The translations under genes were made by a program, and so were the position numbers. This document shows, one piece after another, positions 23,604 through 28,804 of a stretch of DNA of 28,804 bases (positions are counted from its first letter, which is position 1; each line of letters begins with the position of its first letter). Source of the stretch: Candidatus Sumerlaeota bacterium (lineage in GTDB: Bacteria > Sumerlaeota > Sumerlaeia > JADFCT01). The stretch covers positions 1 through 28,804 of the forward strand of contig JAPLSP010000021.1 in NCBI GenBank assembly GCA_026398575.1, in the 5' to 3' direction. The notes below the pieces were generated by a model. It had not been told where the DNA came from. It did not search any database and saw only the letters and a list, made by a program, of their open reading frames with translations.

Positions 23604-24605
23604 ATGAGAACGATTAAATGCAAACCGACATGGGCGGCAATGTGGATGGGAGCGCTGATGCTGGCGGGCGCCGGGGTTTATGCCGCCGAAACAGGATGGA
23701 CGGAGAACTTGGAAGCGGCCAAGCAGCAGGCGGCCAAAGAGGGCAAAGACCTTCTGATGGATTTTACCGGTTCGGACTGGTGCGGCTATTGCATCAAGCT
23801 GGACAAGGAAGTCTTCAGCACGGACGAATTCAAGAAAGCAGCGCCGAAAAACTTCATCCTGGTCAAATTGGATTTTCCGAACGACCGATCGAAAATGAGC
23901 AAGGAAACCCAGGTTCAAAATGCGCGGCTTCGGAAAGAATATGGCGTTTCCGGGTATCCAACGATCTACCTGGCCGACGCCACGGGAGTCCCTTACGGCG
24001 TGCTGGGCGGCTATGGAGGCGAGGGGGCGGCCAAATGGCTTGAGAGCCTGGCCGCGCAACAAAAAAAGAAAGCGCAAAAGGAGGAGGGATGGAAAAAGGC
24101 GAATGATCCTGCGCTTGCCGGCATAGCCAAGGCCAAGGCGCTCGATGTTTTCCTTTCGGGACTCGATGAGGAAATCGCCAAGAATTTCCATGGCAAGACG
24201 ATTGACCAGATCATCGAGCTCGACGCAAAGAATGAAGCGGGACTGAAGGTCAAATACGAGCTTGCCAAACGCCTGGACGACGCGCGCAATACCATGCAGG
24301 AAGAAAAGTTCGACCAGGCGATGGAGCAGCTGGATAAGATCCTGAGCGACTTGAAACCCAAAGGCGAAAAGGCGCAGGAAATTTATCTGACCAAGGCCGA
24401 GCTCTCTTTTCGACTGAAAAACAGTGAGGGTGAGCTGAAAAACCTGAAGCTGGCGCTCGATGCCGCGCCCAAGAGCGAAATGGCCGAGCAGATCAAGATG
24501 CTCCTGAAACGCGCCGAAACCAAAGCCGAAGAAGCAAAGAAGGCCGGCGCCAAGACCGAAAAACCGGCCAAGCAACCGGAAAAGCCTGGGAAGATGGAGA
24601 AATAA
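23604..24605 (+). CDS. Secreted thioredoxin-fold protein with helical C-terminal region
   Basis: A 333-residue exported protein. The signal peptide (hydrophobic AAMWMGALMLAGAGVYA) is followed by a thioredoxin-like domain at about 30-155. It has the redox motif DWCGYC (Cys60, Cys63) and the cis-proline loop GVSGYPT (Pro119). The DFTGSDWCGYC...KLDKEVF pattern is typical of thioredoxin_7-type proteins of PVC-group and related bacteria. Residues about 160-295 are charged, helical and TPR-like (DQAMEQLDKILSDLKPK, EIYLTKAELSFRLKN). The last 30 residues are a Lys/Ala/Pro-rich tail. It probably acts in disulfide exchange outside the cytoplasm. The start at 23604 has AAGGA about 11 bases upstream, slightly long. 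It is monocistronic by context, with large gaps on both sides. Confidence 0.88.
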   Translation: MRTIKCKPTWAAMWMGALMLAGAGVYAAETGWTENLEAAKQQAAKEGKDLLMDFTGSDWCGYCIKLDKEVFSTDEFKKAAPKNFILVKLDFPNDRSKMSKETQVQNARLRKEYGVSGYPTIYLADATGVPYGVLGGYGGEGAAKWLESLAAQQKKKAQKEEGWKKANDPALAGIAKAKALDVFLSGLDEEIAKNFHGKTIDQIIELDAKNEAGLKVKYELAKRLDDARNTMQEEKFDQAMEQLDKILSDLKPKGEKAQEIYLTKAELSFRLKNSEGELKNLKLALDAAPKSEMAEQIKMLLKRAETKAEEAKKAGAKTEKPAKQPEKPGKMEK

Positions 24606-24635
24606 TAGAATCACCATAGGCTCTTATCCAACGAT

Positions 24636-24657
24636 GAACGACAACATGTTGTCGTTC
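24636..24657. promoter_or_regulatory. 22-bp perfect palindrome
   Basis: The half-site GAACGACAACA is followed directly by its exact complement, with no spacer. It lies 30 bases after the thioredoxin-fold stop. It could be a dimeric regulator site or part of a terminator stem; the lack of a loop and of a T-run favours the former slightly. Confidence 0.45.
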
Positions 24658-24686
24658 GCGGCGAACTGGAAAAAATCATCTGTGAC

Positions 24687-24771
24687 GATCCGCCCGATCC
24701 GCATAATCCGCGTTCCCTTCCAATTTGTCCTTTCGTTCTGGAACACGGATGGGGCGGATCGGGCGGATCAT
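24687..24771. repeat. Inverted 9-bp repeat arrays, GATCCGCCC type
   Basis: The left array is GATCCGCCC, GATCCGCAT, AATCCGCGT (24687-24713). The right array is the opposed form, including GCGGATCGG and GCGGATCAT (24754-24771). The outer 16 bases, 24687-24702 and 24754-24769, are perfectly complementary across a 51-base spacer. Inside, CCGCGTTCC and GGAACACGG extend the pairing imperfectly. The architecture equals that of the arrays at 1950-2098 and 8466-8544. Confidence 0.85.
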
Positions 24772-24944
24772 CATGGATTTTCAGAAGCAAGCGCAGGAGA
24801 CATGATCATGCAATCCCAATCTCTGGCGCCGCATCGCGGCATATTTTCAATGGAACTTGAAAAATCCTAGCTTTTAGCGGCGCTGTGTGCCCATGTCGCG
24901 CGACAATTATCAGATTGACACCCCAAGTCATGTAGTCGCAATAT

Positions 24945-24968
24945 GGAAACTCAATTTCCTAATTGAGT
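24945..24968 (+). promoter_or_regulatory. Alternative hairpins upstream of the ATPase start
   Basis: Two mutually exclusive small stems overlap: GGAAA-CTCAA-TTTCC (24945-24959) and ACTCAAT-TTCCTA-ATTGAGT (24949-24968). They end 6 bases before the ATG at 24975, where a ribosome site would normally be. They may be an operator or limit translation. No Shine-Dalgarno sequence is seen. Confidence 0.35.
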
Positions 24969-24974
24969 CTCAAA

Positions 24975-26126
24975 ATGGAATCCGTCATTCGCTTTTTCAA
25001 ACCGCCGAAAGGTAGTTTTTTTCTATTCGGCCCGCGCGGGACCGGCAAGTCCACATGGGCGCGGCAGGCCTGCCCCGACGCGCTCTGGATTGACCTTCTT
25101 GAGCCGGACGTGTTTCGCCGCTATAGCGCCCGGCCCGAGCGGCTGCGCGAAGCGGTTGAGGCCGCGCCGCGCGCCAAGACGATCGTGATTGACGAAATAC
25201 AAAAAGCGCCCGCCTTGCTTGACGCCGTTCATGCATTGATCGAGGAGCGGCCTGCTCGCCGGTTTATACTGACCGGCTCCAGCGTGCGCAAACTAAAGCG
25301 CGCAGGTGTGGACCTTTGGGCGGGACGCGCCGTCGCGCGTTCATTGCATCCTTTCATGGCCGCCGAGTTGGGCGCCGCTTTCTCGCTCGAAAAGGCGCTT
25401 GCGCAAGGAATGATTCCCTTGGTCTGGGGAGCGCGCGATCCACTGGACACCCTGAAATCGTACGCCGCTTTGTATGTGCGCGAAGAGGTCATGATGGAAG
25501 GCCTGACGCGCAACGCGGGGGATTTTTCGCGCTTCCTCGAAGCCGTCAGCTTCTCGCATGGCGGCGTGCTCAACGCGGCGTCCGTCGCGCGCGAGTGTGA
25601 AGTTCAGCGCAAGACCGTCGAGAACTACCTCGGCATTCTGGAGGACCTGCTGCTGGCCTTTCGTCTGCCGGTCTTCACGCGCCGCGCCGTGCGCGCCGTG
25701 GCGGCGCATCCGAAGTTTTATCTCTGCGACGCGGGTCTCTTCCGCTCACTGCGTCCGTCCGGCCCGCTCGACCGCCCGTCGGAGATCGAAGGGCAGGCGC
25801 TGGAAGGATTGGTGGCGCAGCACCTGCGCGCATGGATCGCTTATAATGGTGAGCGTTCGAAACTTTACTATTGGCGTTCGCGCGCGGGAAGCGAAGTGGA
25901 TTTCGTCGTTTATGGGCCAGACGGCTTTTGGGCCATCGAAGTGAAAAACACCGCGCGAATCCGTCCCGATGATCTGCGCTCGCTGCAGGCATTCAAGGAG
26001 GACTACCCTGAATGCAAAACAATACTTCTCTATCGCGGCAAGGAGCGGCTGAAGATTGATGATTGCGCCTACATTCCGTGCGAGCAGTTCATGCTCAGTC
26101 TAAAGCCGGGGCATTCAATTCTGTGA
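24975..26126 (+). CDS. AAA_14/DUF4143 family ATPase
   Basis: A 383-residue ATP-binding protein with the standard two-part layout. The N-terminal P-loop domain has Walker A GPRGTGKST (19-27), Walker B VIDEIQKAP (71-79), sensor segment FILTGSSVRKLK and the AGRA motif. The C-terminal DUF4143 domain has SRAGSEVDFVVYGPDG and WAIEVKNT, an Asp...Glu-x-Lys pattern resembling a PD-(D/E)xK nuclease core. The family is widespread in accessory regions and its function is not established; proposals include DNA-associated or defence roles. The ATG at 24975 is preferred; an upstream TTG at 24963 lies in the hairpin. A small membrane protein gene follows after 50 bases. Confidence 0.92.
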   Translation: MESVIRFFKPPKGSFFLFGPRGTGKSTWARQACPDALWIDLLEPDVFRRYSARPERLREAVEAAPRAKTIVIDEIQKAPALLDAVHALIEERPARRFILTGSSVRKLKRAGVDLWAGRAVARSLHPFMAAELGAAFSLEKALAQGMIPLVWGARDPLDTLKSYAALYVREEVMMEGLTRNAGDFSRFLEAVSFSHGGVLNAASVARECEVQRKTVENYLGILEDLLLAFRLPVFTRRAVRAVAAHPKFYLCDAGLFRSLRPSGPLDRPSEIEGQALEGLVAQHLRAWIAYNGERSKLYYWRSRAGSEVDFVVYGPDGFWAIEVKNTARIRPDDLRSLQAFKEDYPECKTILLYRGKERLKIDDCAYIPCEQFMLSLKPGHSIL

Positions 26127-26176
26127 TTCCTTGGCTCGTGGCCGGGAATTCATCTGCTTGCGAGGAGAAAGATACT

Positions 26177-26602
26177 ATGGAAGGCATAAAAAATGCCATC
26201 TTGGCCGCCGCAGTCTTTGCCGCAGTAACTTCCTTATTTGGAGGCCCTATTTTGAGGAAGGCCATCTTTAAGTTGCAGCAATGCTCCGTTGACAAGATGG
26301 ATGCCTTGTTCATTTCATTTATTGGTTTTTTCGTTACATACTGCATTTGCTTCTTTGCATTGGCTTATGTTTCGTCCAGGGAATTTGGGATAGACGCGCT
26401 ATGTGTGGCATTCTCAGTGTTTGCTGGTTTCCTTCTCCAGAGCGCTGCAAATAAGCTCTATTTGGGGTATCTTAGAATTGCCAAAATCAGCTGGAAAACT
26501 GCTCTTTTCGCCAGTCTTTGCCAGAATGGCGCATTGATTGGTTTGTTGGCGGTTCTTTTGATATCCGTAGTGCTGCTACTCGGAAGCATGTTCAGGTTTT
26601 AG
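26177..26602 (+). CDS. Small multi-pass membrane protein, unknown
   Basis: A 141-residue hydrophobic protein that I do not recognise. It has three or four likely transmembrane stretches: AILAAAVFAAVTSLFGG, ALFISFIGFFVTYCICFFALAYV, ALCVAFSVFAGFLLQSA and a C-terminal GALIGLLAVLLISVVLLLG. A Lys-rich patch follows the first stretch. The ATG at 26177 has GAGGAG about 10 bases upstream; the open frame further upstream overlaps the ATPase gene and is not needed. It is more AT-rich than its neighbours, as membrane genes and transferred genes both can be. It may be co-transcribed with the ATPase gene. Confidence 0.7.
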   Translation: MEGIKNAILAAAVFAAVTSLFGGPILRKAIFKLQQCSVDKMDALFISFIGFFVTYCICFFALAYVSSREFGIDALCVAFSVFAGFLLQSAANKLYLGYLRIAKISWKTALFASLCQNGALIGLLAVLLISVVLLLGSMFRF

Positions 26603-26798
26603 GAGTGATGAACTGCGGTGCAGACTGATCGTGCGATTCGGTTCTCGCGCGCAACACAGCCGTATGTCAGTTGCGGTGAAGAAGGGAACCAGCCACTGGC
26701 GTCTGCGCGCGCCGATCATGGCGCGCTGGCTGCGTGAAAAGGCGTGAGCCTTTGTTTTGGGATTGACTTCAGCGGGCTGCATCGAGAATAAGGTTCTC

Positions 26799-27089
26799 AT
26801 GAAAATGAATCCACTGTTAGAATCCAAACGCGATGATATTCTTCGGATTGCCGCCGATCATGGAGCCCGGGAGGTTTGCGTATTTGGATCGTTCGCGCGA
26901 GGCGAAGAAAAGCCAGAGAGCGATATTGATTTCCTTGTGAAAGCCGGGGAGAAGACTTCCGCCTGGTTTCCTACAGGATTAATTATGGATTTGGAGGCGT
27001 TGCTCGGGCGGAAAGTGGACGTTGTAACGGAAGACAGTATCTATTGGCTCTTGCGCCACAGGATATTAAAAGAGGCGCGGCCCTTATGA
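26799..27089 (+). CDS. MNT-type minimal nucleotidyltransferase (MntA-like)
   Basis: A 96-residue protein of the DNA polymerase beta-like minimal nucleotidyltransferase family. The signature GSFARGEEKPESDIDFLV gives the G-S motif (30-31) and the metal-binding Asp42 and Asp44. A third acidic strand, KVDVVTE, supplies Asp74. In HEPN/MNT pairs this protein is typically the antitoxin that AMPylates its HEPN toxin. The ATG at 26799 has AAGG 6 bases upstream; another ATG two codons later is possible. Its stop overlaps the next start as ATGA, typical of coupled translation with a partner, but that partner frame closes after 26 codons. Confidence 0.88.
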   Translation: MKMNPLLESKRDDILRIAADHGAREVCVFGSFARGEEKPESDIDFLVKAGEKTSAWFPTGLIMDLEALLGRKVDVVTEDSIYWLLRHRILKEARPL

Positions 27090-27166
27090 AAGACTTTGCG
27101 GAATCTATTTCCAAAATCCTGCCCCCGTTGGACCAGTTAGAATCTGAAATTGCCAATGAATCATAG
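27086..27166 (+). pseudogene. Truncated partner of the nucleotidyltransferase
   Basis: A 26-codon frame (MKDFAESISKILPPLDQLES and six more residues) overlaps the nucleotidyltransferase stop by 4 bases. HEPN partners in this position usually have over 100 residues, so this is either a remnant or a very small product. The stop TAG is at 27164-27166. The 169 bases after it contain no continuation that I can recognise in any frame. Confidence 0.5.
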
Positions 27167-27335
27167 GTTCGCTTCGAGTGATTGCTTGCAATTTCCTTTG
27201 CAAGCCATGCCTTGACCTGCCGGTCAGAGCGTCCCTAAAATCCCGCGTTAAGTTTCATTGCTGATCACAGCTATCCAGTTTTTTCATAAGTCAATTCAGA
27301 TCGCATAGTCTTGGCGATCATGAAAGATATTCCCA
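27167..27335. other. Intergenic gap before uvrA
   Basis: This 169-base stretch holds no gene that I can support. It has a GCTTGCAA...TTGCAAGC inverted pair near 27183-27206 (GCTTGCAATTTCC then TTTGCAAGC) that could form a hairpin after the truncated frame. The promoter of uvrA is presumably in its later, AT-richer part. Confidence 0.4.
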
Positions 27336-28804
27336 ATGATTTCACCCAACCTCATCATCTACGGCGCGGCGGAGCATAATCTCAAGCATATCAACGTCGA
27401 GATTCCGCGTAATTCGTTTACGGTCGTTACGGGGCTGAGCGGCTCGGGGAAGTCGTCGCTGGCGTTTGATACGATCTACGCGGAGGGGCAGCGGCGGTAC
27501 GTCGAGTCGCTGTCGGCGTATGCGCGGCAGTTTCTGGATCAGCTACAGAAGCCCAAGGTGGACCGCATCGAGGGGCTTAGTCCGGCGATTTCGATTGAGC
27601 AGAAATCGGTGAGCAAGAATCCGCGCTCGACGGTCGGGACGGTGACGGAAATATACGACTACCTGCGCGTGCTCTATGCCAACGTCGGGCGGCCGCATTG
27701 TCCGCATTGCAATCGCCTGCTCGAACGGCAGACGGTGCAGGACATCGTGGATACGCTCCTCGCGCTGCCCGAAGGGACGAAGGTTGTCGTCATGGCGCCG
27801 GTCGTGCGCGGGCGCAAGGGGACCTATGAGAAACTCTTCGAGCAGGCGCTCAAGGAAGGATTCGTGCGCGCGCGCGTGGATGGCGAGATTGTGGAACTCA
27901 GCGATCCGATCAAGTTGAAAAAGACCTTCAAGCACACGATCGAGATCGTCATTGACCGCCTGACCGTCAAGCCCGACATCGCCACGCGCCTGACCGATTC
28001 GGTGGAAGTCGCGCTGAAAAAAGCGGAAGGCTTGGTTTCAGTCCTAATTTTTCATGGTAGTGAAAAATCACAAGAGAAGACTTTCAGCGAGGCGATGGCG
28101 TGTCCGGAACACGGGCCGCAACTTCTCGAACAGACGCCGCGCATCTTCTCGTTCAACTCGCCCTACGGCGCCTGCCCGGCGTGCAACGGCCTCGGCACGA
28201 GCCAGGAGGTGGACATTGACCTGCTCATTCCCGATCCGAGTTTGAGCGTGCTCGAAGGCGCAGTCAATTTCTGGGGGGGGCTGGCGGACGGCGGCGACGC
28301 CGAAGACGCAAAGGGCTGGACCGCGCAGTTCATCCGTTCCGTGGCCGATCATTTCGAAATTGATCTGACGGTTCCGTTCAAGAGGCTGCCCAAGAAGCAT
28401 CGCGAGATTCTGCTCTATGGTTCGGGCGATGTGAAAATTCCCGTCCGCTACAAAATGGGAACCGGCGCCGAATACGCCAACAAGCAAACGTGGGAAGGCG
28501 CCATTCCGCGCATCTATCGGATGCTCAAAGAGACCAACTCCGAGATGATGCGCGACTACTACATGAGCTGGTTCAACGACGCGCCCTGTCCGGCGTGCAA
28601 AGGCGCGCGCCTCAAACCCGAAGCGCTGGCGGTGACGGTCGGCGGCATGAACCTGTCGCAGTTCACGGCGCTGACGGTCAGCCGGGCGCGCGCGTTCGTC
28701 GAAGGCTTGAGCCTGACGCCGCGCGAACAGACCATCGCCACGCAGCCGCTCAAGGAAATCCGCGAACGCCTTTCCTTCCTCGAAAACGTCGGGCTCAATT
28801 ATCT
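27336..28804 (+). CDS. uvrA: UvrABC excinuclease subunit A, 5' part
   Basis: The first 489 codons of UvrA, the damage-recognising ATPase of nucleotide excision repair, cut off by the window end. The start [20 protein letters not shown] leads to Walker [10 protein letters not shown] (33-41) and the UvrA-specific [20 protein letters not shown]. The [17 protein letters not shown] segment and [15 protein letters not shown] lie in the expected order, as does the zinc-binding region [11 protein letters not shown]...[15 protein letters not shown]. The first knuckle reads CPEH instead of the usual CPx[22 protein letters not shown] leads towards the first ABC signature, beyond the window. ATG 27336 is in frame with the conserved N terminus; an ATG at 27320 is in another frame. 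No strong ribosome site is visible. Confidence 0.97.
   Translation, partial: MISPNLIIYGAAEHNLKHINVEIPRNSFTVVTGLSGSGKSSLAFDTIYAEGQRRYVESLSAYARQFLDQLQKPKVDRIEGLSPAISIEQKSVSKNPRSTVGTVTEIYDYLRVLYANVGRPHCPHCNRLLERQTVQDIVDTLLALPEGTKVVVMAPVVRGRKGTYEKLFEQALKEGFVRARVDGEIVELSDPIKLKKTFKHTIEIVIDRLTVKPDIATRLTDSVEVALKKAEGLVSVLIFHGSEKSQEKTFSEAMACPEHGPQLLEQTPRIFSFNSPYGACPACNGLGTSQEVDIDLLIPDPSLSVLEGAVNFWGGLADGGDAEDAKGWTAQFIRSVADHFEIDLTVPFKRLPKKHREILLYGSGDVKIPVRYKMGTGAEYANKQTWEGAIPRIYRMLKETNSEMMRDYYMSWFNDAPCPACKGARLKPEALAVTVGGMNLSQFTALTVSRARAFVEGLSLTPREQTIATQPLKEIRERLSFLENVGLNY

Larger units (their letters stand above)
24606..24974. other. Intergenic region with palindromes, no gene seen
   Basis: This 369-base gap holds a 22-bp perfect palindrome (24636-24657), inverted nonamer arrays (24687-24771) and a hairpin just before the ATPase gene (24945-24968). 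The open frame at 24634-24870 starts inside the palindrome and reads through the nonamers, giving repeats such as IRPIRIIR, so I do not count it as a gene. Confidence 0.6.

Noticed and set aside
24634..24870. A 78-codon open frame after the thioredoxin-fold gene.
   Set aside because: It starts within a perfect palindrome and crosses two nonamer arrays; no ribosome site and no protein-like features.
26603..26798. Possible gene remnant between the membrane protein and the nucleotidyltransferase, including a short frame reading KKGTSHWRLRAPIMARWLREKA.
   Set aside because: Too short and without a recognisable family; it may be a remnant, but nothing in the sequence identifies it.

Overview
The window looks like a chromosomal segment of an uncultured, probably Gram-negative-type bacterium with moderately high GC. 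It carries many secreted polysaccharide-acting or surface proteins with type I dockerin and cohesin-like modules, and its gaps are full of short-period repeats. This combination recalls candidate phyla such as Sumerlaeota or Hydrogenedentota, or the Planctomycetota/Verrucomicrobiota/Lentisphaerota group. No ribosomal RNA or other phylogenetic marker except a partial uvrA is present, so the assignment is only an impression.

Layout. Positions 1-208 hold a cluster of small palindromes. Positions 209-6313 form a minus-strand block, transcribed as sensor histidine kinase, NtrC-type sigma-54 response regulator, class C beta-lactamase-fold serine hydrolase, GH53 endo-galactanase, and a secreted nitroreductase-like protein. 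Positions 6314-6844 are a repeat-rich divergent gap. A plus-strand cytoplasmic-type sulfatase (6845-8464) carries an apparent 105-bp in-frame palindromic insertion. It converges on a large secreted GH38-like hydrolase with a C-terminal discoidin domain (8554-12165, minus).

Positions 12390-23184 hold three tandem plus-strand paralogues of about 1100-1235 residues. Each has a signal peptide, a Pro/Thr-rich linker, five or six Ig/Fn3-like modules, an Fn3 domain, a cohesin-like domain, a complete dockerin, a second cohesin-like domain and a single terminal dockerin half. No catalytic domain is recognised in them. After a long hairpin repeat comes a secreted thioredoxin-fold protein (23604-24605). 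Then follow an AAA_14/DUF4143 ATPase, a small membrane protein, an MNT-type nucleotidyltransferase with a vestigial 26-codon partner, and the 5' part of uvrA, which runs off the window end.

How the parts may fit together (inference). The galactanase, sulfatase and GH38-like enzyme suggest use of complex, possibly sulfated glycans. None of them carries a dockerin, so the three cohesin/dockerin proteins are not an ordinary cellulosome scaffold for these enzymes. Having both interaction partners in one chain, they could instead associate with each other into a surface or extracellular polymer. The two most distinctive items are this three-gene array and the in-frame transposon-like palindrome in the sulfatase. 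A further theme is several gaps containing 9-bp-period repeats, often as two arrays in inverted orientation.
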